Assembly (NCBI GenBank): GCA_021613335.1
Contig: JAJTWR010000143.1
Span: forward strand, 90,001-154,000
From: Whitmania pigra
Taxonomy: Eukaryota > Annelida > Clitellata > Hirudinida > Haemopidae
Length of the DNA: 64,000 bases
Direction of reading: 5' to 3'
Every line of letters begins with the position of its first letter. Position 1 is the first letter of the stretch. Below the pieces are notes generated by a model that saw only the letters and a list, made by a program, of their open reading frames with translations, ran no database searches and had not been told where the DNA came from. This document shows, one piece after another, positions 12,089-23,537 of this stretch. A program made the position numbers and the translations under genes.

Positions 12089-13985
12089 ATTGATTAAAAT
12101 TAAAATTAGGATGTTTACATAGGTTTCTGAAAAATGAACTTTTATGATTAAGTTTGGTTGCAAAATGTTACTGGAATAATCTTACTTTTTTATGATGTAT
12201 AATTTTTCTTACATAGTTACTTTATAAGTTTTCCAATTTTTAATAAATATAGTTTATATTACATGTACTTGCATTAAGTAACGTTTATTGTTAAAATATT
12301 TATCAGTCTCACAAAATGTGTTTCTTTGGCAGTAAATTGAATAAAACTAGAATTAAGAATAATGATCTTTTATGGTTAAGTTTGGTTGCAAAATGTTGCT
12401 GGAATAATGTTACTTTTTATGGTGTATAATTTTTGTTACGTAGTTACTTTATAAAGTATACAATCTCATACACGTTTTAAAGTTATTTAATAATTTTTTT
12501 TAGATCTTGCTTATACCGTTCTTGCAAACTAGTGGCTGGCACATTCTAATCGTCTTATCATATTTAAGTCATTGTGAGAGGTGCAATTATTTTGCCTTTA
12601 TTGAAATTTAATAAAATTTTTTATTGAAAATAAAGACTGAAATCGAATTTTACAAATTATAGTCTAAAATGTCAAATATAATTATTGCTGCAAAATTATC
12701 AGATAAGAAATCAAATAGCAATCAAAATCATATCAAATAAATAATATAACGCTTGCCACTGATTATTAATGGAGTGCATAAATCTTTCTAAATAATTTCT
12801 AAATAAATTGCGGTTACGAAACGACAGAGGAACCGATTTAATAAACAGATTGTATAAATTAAAAGATCATCAACTGTAGTTTAAAAATCCAAATAAGTCT
12901 TTATTGTAATTAGACAAATAACCACGCATATGAATATCCGAACTTTATTCTTCCTGATAGTCACAATCAAAAGGATGTCATTGCAACAAAGTAGTATATT
13001 TTTCAACTTTCAACGACAAAAAGGATTTATGTTGGATAATTACAGTCAGATATTCCTTACGAGATTCGACATCCCAAAGTAAAACAATTTCTGAAAAATA
13101 TTCGAATTTGGCAATTGATGGAGACATAAATTCGTGTGCAATAACTGAAAGTAAAGAAAATGAACTGGCATGGTGGAGTGTGAAACTCGATAAAGATTAT
13201 AATGTTGAGAGAATCATCATAAACTATAATGCAGGATCAGATTGTTAGGCAACAAATATTTTTCCACTTATTAATTGATAACAATTTTTATTGCAATAAA
13301 TTGATTATTGAACCAGAGATTTATATAATTTGATTGATAAAAAGAGATTGATTTAAATAGCCTGCTATAAATTTCAGATTACAAGTACATGAATTATCTC
13401 AAAATATTTGTTTCAAAAAATGTTGCGAATCTTGAGGAAAATGTATGTGTTTCATATAAAGGAAAAAAAGACAAAGGTGAGAACTTATGCAAAAATTAAA
13501 AAATAATAAATTGAAAAATTACTTTTCTGATTATCTGAAATTACCTTAAAATACCTTATCTGAAATTTATCAAATGTTGTGACAATTAACTTTAACGTCA
13601 ATTAATCGTACCCAAATATAAAAATGCACAAAATATTTTTAATCTCATAAGGGATCTAAAATAATGCATTAAAATTCTTCAATTTGACTATGATTACAAA
13701 AGCAACATCAGAATCCATAATTAAAGAAGCAATTTCTTTTTATTTTTTTAAATTCAAATTAGTTTTCATAATCATTTACACACACAATATGAGAATTGAT
13801 TTTATAATCCATAGCACCTAGGTTTATCATTTTGAACTGTGATAAACCTGTTGCTGGAAATTTGGTTACGATAAAAAGGTTTGGAGGATTGTTTCGAAAT
13901 TGGCTGGTTCTGTGTGAAGTCGTTATTCTTGCGGATATCGAAATAAGTTGGTTTCAAAATAATGCACCATTTTTCATTCGCTTTA
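11372..13985 (+). repeat. Segmental duplication, right copy
   Basis: Partner of 1-2505. It includes the last four exons of gene A, the A-B spacer and the first four exons of gene B, so the duplicated unit crosses a gene boundary. That is what unequal crossing-over in a tandem array would produce (inference). Confidence 0.85.
12089..12929 (+). promoter_or_regulatory. A-B spacer with conserved upstream block (12735-12900)
   Basis: The first half is AT-rich spacer with a local duplication (text around 12040-12200 recurs at 12290-12450). The part 12735-12900 holds the ordered motifs AATAATATAA, CTGATTATTA, GTGCATAAAT, TTTAATAAACAGATTG and GATCATCAACTGTAGTTT, shared with regions upstream of G, H and the relic at 2029. 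It ends about 30-40 bases before the gene B start codon, so it probably contains the promoter and 5' UTR (inference). Confidence 0.45.
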
Positions 13986-16900
13986 AATAATTAGTTTCAT
14001 ATAATTACGACGTAGTTTATTATATGAATAGTTCTTTAAGTTTCACAAAACAGTTCATTAATGAAAGGAAGTGTGATTTTTAGTCTCATTCAACAAGCCA
14101 ACCTCTCAAAATGGAATAATCTTCAAGAATACATCAGGATTAGCAGTGGATGGCAACAATGATTCATGTGCCAAAATTATTGCCAAAAAAGGCGAATTTG
14201 CATGGTGGCGAGTATTTCTTGGTGAGGATTATTACATTGACAAGGTCGTAATCTACTTTAATCCAAATTCATCCGGTTGGTTGATATTGCCTTAATGAGT
14301 TATTAATTTAAATTAACCTGTTTCTCGATTGTGCGGAAATTTAAAATAAAAATTGCATTATTTTGTAGATGTTTATACACTTAATTATTTCATCATTTAT
14401 GTTTCGAATGAAGATCATAACTTTCAGAAAGATGCCTGTGAAGGCTTCAACATTACAACTCAACAGACTAAATTTAGTAGGTCACTTCTTTGAATAATTG
14501 ACTTACTATTTATTTTCACAATTTAATTTATTTATAGATTATACATTTCAAATAGCAGTATTACGTTTGCTTATCTGTTTGAGTGAATTAATGCTTAGGT
14601 GGAGTCATAGAATTGAAATGCAGAGAACCAAAACCAAGAGGTAAGTACGTAACAATAAAAAAGATAGGTGGAAACATACCGCACCATCTTCAGGGTTTAT
14701 GTGAAATTGAAGTACACTCAAAACAATTTAGTAAGTTTAACCAAATGTCTAGGCCAGGTTAGAAAAATGATTACCCACACAAAATATAATTCAAATTTTA
14801 AATTAAAATTTGTTGACAATGACAACAATTCTTCAGACGTTTCTGCATTGATTTACTATTCATAAACTTAAATATTAAAATAAATAAAATATGGTCAAAA
14901 TAGAAAGATATGATTATGTAAATTTTAGAGCTTGAAAATATTTTTAATATTATTTGATAAAATACAAAATGGAGCATTTGTTCTTTTGTTTAATTGCTTT
15001 TTGTAGTTTAAAATTTTGACTCTATTTTCTTCTTGTTACCATAACTTTTGATTTAATTTTTTTTTGTTAAAATCATGTGTTTTTAAAGAAACTCATTCAT
15101 CGTAGTTTTAAATATGTTTACATTTGTAAAAAGGATAAATAATTAAATGAAACTTCAGTTTGTAAAACCGATGAGATAAGATGCGAAGAGCTTGAAACTT
15201 GCTTACCCCCTGAAAACAGATGCGACAAAGTCAGGCAGTGCCCGGACGGAAGGGACGAAATATCCTGTAGTTAGTGAATTAAAGTATTTATAAATTCCAA
15301 AATGAATATGAATGTAATAATAATTTAAATATAGTGTAAATATAAAATAAATAGAACAGGCAAATACTCGTAAAAACAGCAGAATTATTTTCAAAGCATG
15401 TGAAAATTATCAATATGGATGTAAATTTGGACATTGTATACCTAGCAACTGGTTATGCGATAACATTATTGACTGCCCACTTGAGGATGATGAAATATAC
15501 GCTTGTGGTAAGTTAAGTAATTTGTTTGAATTTGAATGATATAGTTTTTAAGACTAAAACAAATTTATAACAATGGACATTTTAAATATATTAAATGCAA
15601 AACATATTACGCAAAGCCAATTGCACAAAAGACAAATTTAGATGTGATGCTGGAAAAGTTTGCATTTTCATTAATCAACGATGTGATGGTATCTACGACT
15701 GCTACGATCATTCTGATGAAGAAAATTGCTGTATGTGATGTTAGGATTATTTGGTTACTTATTTTTGCATAATGTTTCTCTTAATTTAAATTCGTTTGTT
15801 TGTAGTTTATTTTAAAGACTTTTTCCTAAAAGCAATCTATAAGGGGGATCCCGATTTCTACGTTTGCTCGGTAACATGGGGCAACTTTTACAGTGAGGAA
15901 TTGTGTTACCGTTTCTTTTACAGGTAAATTCACATTTCAAGTGGCTTAATTACTGCCGTTAGTTGCTTGAGTTGTTAAAAACAAGCTGAATATTGTTTGA
16001 CTTCGGATATAATTGATTTTTTTTCTACTACAATAAATCAGCACTGTTGTTTCAACTGAGTATGATAAAATAAACGATAGAAAAATAAATTCCATCATAA
16101 AGATGCAACGAAAAGGATTTAGCGATTATGAACCAGCTATTTCTGCTTTTTTGCAAAGGTTAACAAATTCGTTGATTTACAAATTAATTACTAAGTTTCT
16201 TCATATTTATTTTTAAGTATTGTTAGCTTCAGCTGCCCAGGAAGACTTTATGTAAAAATTTACTGCAAAGAAGAAAACAGTTAAGTATCCACAATTGTTT
16301 TTGAAGTGTGTATCACTTCTTCAGGATATAACCATTGTACTTACGTTTGCACTAACATTATCGTTGCTGCCTGATCGTCTAGAACAGTATTTTGAAGCAG
16401 ATCCCAGGAATATGTGTGGAATTCGAGGATTACCAGACAACGCAACTGGACCATATATAATCAATGGAGATCTGGCCAAACCGGGTGCATGGCCCTGGCA
16501 TGTTCAAATATTAGTTGACGGATTTTATATTTGTGGGGGCAGCCTCTTAAGACAAAATTGGGTGCTTACTGCCGCTCACTGTTTGACGTTAGTATGAGAT
16601 CGCTACTAACAAATTGTTAGATAAAATTGGATGACGAATCCAAATGCATTTTATTGATTTTTAAAACAATTTTTTTCAATTTATTGTTCTTATTCCTGTT
16701 TACTAATTATTATTATACTGGTATAATTATTAATATTATTAGAATTATACTGGTAATTATATTTTATTAGCTATGAACAAATATGTTAGCATAAAATCTA
16801 CATATGAAATTTACATGTTAGTTTTTTTTTATTAAACTGGTCTTATAGTTACTCATTGTTACACATATGATTCCAAACACTTTTATCATTATTTTCAAGC

Positions 16901-17910
16901 ATTAAATTATGTTATGAAACAGTGTGGTAAATTCCGCATCTCGAGTAACGATAAAAGTTGGAACAAATATTTACAACGATCCACTGGCTCCAGAAATCTC
17001 CGCCATACGTATCGTTACTCATCCTGAATATGATAATTCAACTAGAAATCATGACATCGGATTAATAAAACTTGCAACACTCCTCAAAATAACAGATTTG
17101 GTCAAACCAATTTGCTTGCCATATCTTAAGTGGGATAGCGGCAAGAAATTCTTTCGATACTGTGTGTTAAGTGGATTTGGAGAAATTGATAGAAGCAAGA
17201 ATTCTCCAAAATATTTATTGCAGGGAAGAATGAATATTATGACAATTGATGAATGTGCAAGAAATCTGGAAAAGACTGGAACACAATTCGTATTAATATA
17301 TAAGAACGAATTAAAAACTAGACCCATATTTTGTGCTGGTAGTTATCCGTCCACTCATGGAATCAATTCTTGCAAGGTTAATAGTCTCCTGAGACACATC
17401 AATTCAGACATTAAAGTATATTTTAAGTATATTAATTCAAACTTGAAACCACTTTCCAGGGAGATAGTGGAAGTCCACTAGTATGCAAAGATAAACTCAC
17501 TGGTATTTGGTATCAATATGGAGTGGTATCATACAGTGAAGATGGAGGTTATCTGAAAACTTGCACAAATTCAGTTTTTTCTAAGGTCTATGAGCATAGG
17601 AACTTTATTTATGATGGTAAGCAGGCATTCTCGATAAAATGTTACATTTTAAAGAGTCTATCGTCAGAAATCAATTTAATGGTTAATAGTGCGAGTTTCT
17701 AAATGGTAAAAAATAAATATTTCATTTTGGTATTGCATTTCAAATAGAAAGCAGCAAGCTGTTTCATTTTTAAAACGTCAAATGGTTGAAGGCTTCTGAT
17801 GCTCACGGTTATGGCGCTTTATAAACATATTTATTATTATTATTGTTAAAATTATTAGATATATATATTTAAGTCATTTGAATTTATTTTCAGAAATGAC
17901 ACTCAGATAA
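12930..17910 (+). CDS. FTP-lectin x2 / LDLa x3 / SRCR / S1 serine protease (gene B)
   Basis: Exons: 12930-12990, 13046-13243, 13378-13476, 13815-13946, 14084-14275, 14369-14476, 14599-14757, 15159-15269, 15397-15507, 15617-15730, 15806-15923, 16042-16158, 16218-16279, 16401-16587, 16923-17376, 17460-17616, 17894-17910. They join in frame to 798 residues. Signal peptide ([11 protein letters not shown]), two FTP domains ([23 protein letters not shown]; then [24 protein letters not shown]), three LDLa modules, SRCR-like domain in three exons, protease with TAAHC, HDIGLI and GDSGSPL (Gly197 is Ser). Activation sequence is GPY/IING; position 189 is Asn. The exon 16923-17376 fuses two exons that other copies keep separate, with the same protein length across the join. 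The last exon adds only EMTLR, so this copy lacks the hydrophobic tail. The start of the exon at 16401 is the least certain boundary. No transposon lies inside: the most compact copy. Confidence 0.87.
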
Positions 17911-18363
17911 AATTCTATAATGTTGAATTAACAATTCAAACAATTTGAGACACAACATTTTCGTTCCAAATTTTCAGTTTGTTTAACATCAACTTCTGAT
18001 TAACCTTTTTAAATCTGTTAATTTTAAAATAAAATGTTGCATGTAACATATCGAGTTGATAAATTTTTAATTCGATTGAATTTGGTGACCTTAATAAAAT
18101 CACTAAGCCCACCAGATTGCTAATCGTATTTAATAATTTAAACTACTAATGCACTCAGCAATTTATTGACAATTGACAAATGTTGAACATTATCGGATAA
18201 CGAGTAGGACTTTACAATTAAGCGTCACACTGTTAATTATTTCATGTTTATTGTGATGCAACGAAAACGTTAAAATTTATAGGCACGTTCATTTGTGTTA
18301 CAAGATATCATAAAATTAAAAATTTAAAAAAAATAAAACGAATTTTGCAAAAATATTTCAAAC
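17911..18363. other. B-C spacer
   Basis: AT-rich sequence with no recognised gene or repeat; presumably B terminator and C promoter. Confidence 0.4.
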
Positions 18364-18488
18364 ATGAATGTGGGAGTTTTTTTTATGTCGTATTTGTTCT
18401 GATTAAAGGATCCATATTCTTGCAAGGTAAATAAGTATTCATGAACAATTGAAGCGAGGAATTTGTTCAATTTTTGCATTTTCAGTCC

Positions 18489-19604
18489 GGCACCCCGTCA
18501 TAACAGCCCGGCGACAGAATAGCCCCGACAAAACAGCCCCGTCAAAACAGCCCCGTCAAAACAGCCCGGCGTCAAAATAGCTCAAGACAAAACAGCCCCG
18601 ACAAAACCGCCCCGAAAAACAGCCCCGTTGAAACAGCCCGGCGTCAAAACAGCCCAGGACGGGAAAATCCCGTCAAAATGGCCCCGTCAAAATAGCCCCG
18701 TCAAAATAGCCCGGCGACAAAATAGCCCAGGACAAAACAACCCGGCGACAAAATAGACCGGCGACAAAATAGCCCCGTCAAAACAGCCCCGTCAAAACAG
18801 CCCTGTCACCAGGGTCGGACTGGCTTAAAAAACCGGCCCGGGAACTTTTATTTAACTCCTACTTTGATCAACTTAAACATAAGAAACACTAGAGTCTAAA
18901 ATTTCTATCCACTATTAACTATTATAACAGCTTTTTCATCGTTTCACTAGTCGATGCTAAAACATCAATGATTTCATTGTTATTGATTCTTGGAAAAGAG
19001 TCTTTCTCACAAGACATCAGCATGAATGATCGTAGAATTGACTGGTTCAGAAAATTTCTTAATCTGTTCAAAACGTATTTCAATTTTGAAAAGGACCCCT
19101 CACAAGCAACTTGTGATCAGGATAATGTCAACACAAATTTGTAAGCCAGATACAAATTTGAATAAGCAAGACTATGCAAATTAAACTTCTGGAGAACAAT
19201 AATAACAACAAACAATACTCAAAACGATCAAAGCATTCAAGCCACTAATTTCGAATTAAATTTTGATTCAGTTTCACAACATTTTTAAAAAATACTTTGA
19301 CATGGAGTTATCATGGGGCTATTTTGACGGGGCTATTATGTCGCCGAGCTATTTTGTCGCCGGGTTGTTTTGTCCTGGGCTATGTTGTCGCCGGGCTATT
19401 TTGTCGGGGCTATTTTGACGGGGCCATTTTGACGGGATTTTTCCGTCCTGGGCTATTTTGACGCCGGGCTGTTTCGACGGGGCTGTTTTGTCGGGGCGGT
19501 TTTGTCGGTGCTATTTTGTCTTGAGCTATTTTGACGCCGTGCTATTTTGACGGGGCTGTTTTGTCGGGGCTATTCTGTCGCCGGGCTGTTATGACAGGTC
19601 ACCT
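18489..19604. mobile_element. Foldback-like hAT element (FB-B)
   Basis: Left arm 18489-18810 and right arm 19311-19604 consist of the same 14-15-base GC-rich motif in opposite orientations. The AT-rich interior contains a minus-strand hAT transposase fragment. TSD TTCAGTCC at 18481-18488 and 19605-19612 (9 bases match if the preceding T is counted). The TSD spans the splice acceptor of exon 2 of pseudogene C (TTTCAG then TCC). Confidence 0.88.
18900..19160 (-). pseudogene. hAT transposase fragment inside FB-B
   Basis: Minus-strand sequence similar to the plus-strand frame at 59305-59598, which reads VACERSFSKLKYVLSRLRNF. This is the hAT C-terminal dimerisation region. Here it contains a stop and substitutions. 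It links the foldback-like elements to a hAT parent. Confidence 0.75.
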
Positions 19605-20944
19605 TTCAGTCCAGTTTTCAGAAAATAACTCGACATCACAAAGTAAAACAATTGCTGAAAAATATCAATTTGGCAATTGATGGAGACATAAATTCATGTG
19701 CAATCTCCGAAAAGAGAGAAAATGAACTGGGATGGTTGAGTGTAAAACTCGATAAAGATTATAATGTTGATAGAATCATCATAAACTATAACTCGAGATC
19801 AGGATGTAGGTTTATTGATTTGCTTAGACATAATAATGATTACTTAAAAATAAATAAATGACTCATTGAACCTGTAGAGAATCAAACAAATATTAATCTC
19901 TTCCTAGATACTAAATACATGAATCATTTCAACATATATGTCACCAAATATCAAATGAGAACTGGAAAGTGTACTTCGTACAAAGGCAAAAACAAAGAAA
20001 TTAAATTTTAATTATCTTCCGTTATTGTATTATAATTGTATATATTGTATATAATTATTTTATTAATACTTGTGGTGTTATAAAAAATTCAGTTTACACT
20101 TAAGTAGAAAGCTAACAGTCGTTATATAATTAGGACAGGTTAAATAAAAATTATCTATGCAATAAATTTAAATTTATAACAGATTTTCATGACTAAGTTT
20201 TATATGGATTCAATATATACGCCTCAGTCCCAAGATTAATCATTTTGAACTTTGAAAAGCCTATTGTTGGAAATTTTGTTACGATAAAAAGGTTTGGAGG
20301 ATTGTTTCGTAAATGGCTGGTTCTGTGTGAAGTCGTTATTCATGCAGATATTGAACTAAGTTGGTTTCAAAATAATGCACCAATTTTCAGTCGCTTTAAA
20401 CAATGTTTTCCATAAAATTACGACCCAGATAATTTCATGAACTTAATAGTATTTTAAGTTTATTTTCACAAAATTTAACTATTTTATAATGAAAGTAATT
20501 GTAATTTTTAGTTTCATTTAACAAACCAACCTCTAATAATATAATAATCTTCAAGAATACATCAGGATTAGCAGTGGACGGAAACAATGATTCCTGCGGC
20601 ATAATTATTTCAAAAAAAAGGAGAGTTCGCATGGTGGCGAGTTTTACTTAATGATGATAATTATATGGACAAGGTCGTAATCTACTTTAATCCAAATTCA
20701 TACGGCTGGTTGACATTTCTTTAAATAATTATTATTTTAAACTTTATTCACGATATCGCAAAAAATGTTGCACCATTTTGGAGATGTTTTCACAATTAAA
20801 TATTTCAACGTTTATGTTTCGAATGACTACAATAAAATTGACAAAGATCTTTGTGAAAACTTTAACACTACGACACAGTTAACTAATTTAAGTAGGTCAT
20901 ACATTTGATAAAGTGTATTCCTATTTATTTATTTAAACATTTAA

Positions 20945-21150
20945 AGTATGAACGGGGCATGCAGGTTAGCCGAATGGGTTACGTGCCTGCATGCGGCAGT
21001 AATGGCAACAGTCGTAATGTGTCGTGTTCGAAACCCAGCCTGCACTGCCGCCAGCGCCCTTGGGAAGGAGCGCTATATAAATGGTTACAAGAAGCGCCTC
21101 TGACGCTATGCATATGGCTCTATATAAATGAAGTTACAATTACAATGAAT
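20945..21150 (+). mobile_element. tRNA-derived SINE
   Basis: Head has a box-A-like TTAGCCGAATGGG (about 20965) and box-B-like GTTCGAAACCC (21026-21036), the spacing of an internal Pol III promoter. The tail contains AGCGCTATATAAATG, resembling the 3' tails of SINEs that use L2/CR1-type LINEs (family knowledge). A degraded relative lies at 61030-61200. Located in an intron of pseudogene C. Confidence 0.7.
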
Positions 21151-21310
21151 ACTCACGGTCTGAAGTACTTGGATTTTATCCTTCTTAAACATGGAAATTT
21201 TAAATAGGTAACTGTTATCAGGTTATCAGTAGTTGATTGAACTAATATTTGGATGGAGTTACAGAATTGAAATGCAGAGAACCAAAACCAAGAGTGTGAA
21301 AGTGAAGTCT

Positions 21311-22229
21311 ACTCAAAAAAATTAGCAAATTTATCCAAATGTTTATTGCAGGTTAGAAACGTTAATGAATCAGTATAGTTTTGAAATGTTTAGACTTTTG
21401 TCATGTCACTTGGAATCAATTCCTTTATTTCATCATGTAAGATATGGAATTTGTATTTAATATTTGTATTAAAAATTTTGCGCATCAATAATAATGGATC
21501 TGCAAAAATCGGAGTCACTTAACATAATCTTTAATGAAATTTTATTTATTTCATTATTAATGTAATCCTATTATTATAATAATACATATCGTTTCTTTTA
21601 CATAACTAAAACTAATTAACAAGTACAAGTCATCTTAGTTATGCAACGGACCTTAACCAAATAAATAAATAAATGGCGATAACCCCTCATCGGTTATCTC
21701 GAACCTCAGAACTAATCGCCGACTTTGAAGTGAAAACGCCGACTTCTCACTTTGAAGTGAAACAGCCAAATTCCCACGGGTTGGGGTTTTGAGTATTTAT
21801 CTATAACATGAAACAATTGTTAATTTGTTAATTGTTCTCAAGTGTAATAATAACTTAGGTGATGATGATTATTATAAAATAAAACTCATTTTTTTATTTT
21901 TATCATACTTAATTTTTGTTAAATAGCCTAATAATGACCATCATAAGCATTGTGGTCACCAGTCGGGTCTTCAGCAAATTCAATCGTTTAGTATTTTGCG
22001 GTGTCATCAATGATTGGCATATCGTTAACTTTCTTAAACTGAATCCGCAGATATCCGAAATTCATTGACAAATCCGCTCTCCTCAAAACTCTGTCGCGTC
22101 CTCTTTCCTTAAACGTCGCTGGAACCCCTTTTCCTTCTTCTACAACCCTGTTAGGTGTTATTTTTAATTCGCATCTCAACTTCCTGCAATCACCTCACCT
22201 GGGCATATCCGTTCGCTAATAACCATCGG
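21311..22229. other. Spacer, mostly unassigned
   Basis: AT-rich up to about 21660, then an ATAAATAAATA tract that could be a LINE tail, then a small tandem pair (GCCGACTTTGAAGTGAAAAC-like units at about 21717-21765). No gene recognised. The minus-strand open frame at 22179-21988 has no recognisable similarity. Confidence 0.4.
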
Positions 22230-22460
22230 CACCTCTGCCCTTGAACATAGCCTCGTTCGCTCTCGTCTAGACCATTTAAAATACATTTCTTACAACATGT
22301 CCAAAATAAGTTTAACAAGCTTGTTTTTCTCGACCCCACCCTCAATAGTACGGACTGCCTGAAACAATTGCACTGGTTGCCGATTCATATCGTATCACCT
22401 TCAAAATTACCCTCATGACACATCAAACTCTAGTGACATACAGCCCATTTTATCTCCATC
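22230..22460 (+). pseudogene. LINE reverse-transcriptase 3' relic (L2/CR1-like)
   Basis: Frame-shifted plus-strand translation shows the C-terminal landmarks of CR1/L2-type ORF2: SRLD, then LKQLHWLPIH, then RITFKITLMTHQTL and SPFYL. At least one frameshift lies inside (near 22390). A short non-functional remnant. Confidence 0.65.
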
Positions 22461-22575
22461 ACTTTATAGGTCGTGACCAAACATCTTACTCATCTTCAAC
22501 CAATCAATAGGTCATCAATAGTCAACAGAGGCTTCTCTTATGCCTCCCCTCGTAAGAGCCCACATCTGGAAAAAA

Positions 22576-22896
22576 TATTTGTGCAGCTTTTGAGGAAATA
22601 CTGTCAGAGTATGGGATACAGAGCATTGACATTGGATATGTTGTTACTGACAATGCCAGAAACATGCTTAAAGCCTTCACAATATTTTCAGAGGAAGATG
22701 CCAGGTTTGCGTTTGATCATAAGGAAGATAAAAGTGAAATGAGAGAACGTGATGAGGCTTCAGAGCCATTGAATGACATTGATAAAATTTCAGAATTTTT
22801 GTCAGATGAAAATTTCGATGACAATGAGGATATTCTTCAGGACAATCATGTTTTAGGAACAACGCAAACTGGGTTCCATGATTTTTTTAAATGGTA
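22576..22896 (+). pseudogene. hAT (ZBED-type) transposase fragment
   Basis: An open frame reads CAAFEEILSEYG, then DIGYVVTDNARNMLKAF (the hAT RNase-H-like motif with the VTDNA signature), and ends GFHDFFKW before a stop at 22894-22896. Both flanks of the transposase are missing. Confidence 0.75.
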
Positions 22897-23336
22897 ATAA
22901 AACTGTAAAAATGTCATAAATGAATGTTGGCTGTTAATTTCATTGTGTTTTGCTCGAAAAAAAATTGCGAAGCTACGGCAGCAGTAAATTTTGGAAGATT
23001 TGATTCGATTCGGGATTTGGGCATTTGGAATTTGATTTGATTGGGAATTTTTTGATTCTATTTGAGATTTGGTTGTTGAGATTTTAATCATTTTACAAAT
23101 GATTTGAGATTTGACCATTGAGATTCGATTTGAGATTTGCCCATCACTGATAGAGACATCTTGAGACATCTCGATAAACCTCAAAACATTTAACATAGAT
23201 TTGCAAACATTTGTGACCTTACCTGTCCAAAATTTCATCAATGCCATTCAATGGCTCTGAAGCCTCATCACGTTCATCACTTTTTTCTTCCGTACAATCA
23301 AACGCAAACCTGGCAGCTTCCTCTGAAAATGTTGTG
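22676..23336. repeat. Inverted hAT segments around a hAT terminus
   Basis: 22676-22797 recurs in inverted orientation at about 23229-23336. Between them, a tract rich in GATTTGATTTGAGATTT ends at 23149 with TTGCCCATCACTG, a hAT-like terminal repeat of the same type as the MITE at 25925-26327. Two head-to-head damaged hAT copies explain this best. Confidence 0.6.
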
Positions 23337-23537
23337 ACAAATGCTGGACTTTATCAAATGATAAGTGGGCATTAAGATTTCTTAACTTAACTTTTCAAGT
23401 GTTAATTTTGTACGTTTATCACGGAAGTCAGTTCCGAATGGGAGTTGGTTGTTTAAAATCTAATAGCAATCTATTTTGTTGAAAGTTACCTTAAAATAAG
23501 TTAGGTTTGTAAAGAATTTGTTAAAAGTATTTGAAGC

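Larger units (their letters stand above)
18364..21310 (+). pseudogene. Lectin-protease pseudogene C (FTP part only)
   Basis: Recognisable exons: 18364-18426 (signal peptide), 19610-19805, 19907-20000, 20228-20359, 20512-20705, 20782-20890 and a remnant at 21250-21330. Damage: one T missing from a poly-T run in the signal-peptide exon, so the hydrophobic frame is entered only after a shift; a 2-base loss in exon 2 (TATCAATTTGG where D has TATTCAAGCTTGG); lost splice donor after exon 3; Cys to Phe in the ILNC motif; an extra A in a poly-A run in exon 5; a GC in place of the GT donor after exon 5; and an internal deletion of roughly 65 bases in exon 7. No LDLa, SRCR or protease exons follow. A foldback-like element splits it at the exon 2 acceptor. 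Confidence 0.85.

Noticed and set aside
20905..21207. Protein-coding gene of 100 codons
   Set aside because: The open frame lies over the SINE head and tail; RNA-gene-like boxes explain the sequence better.
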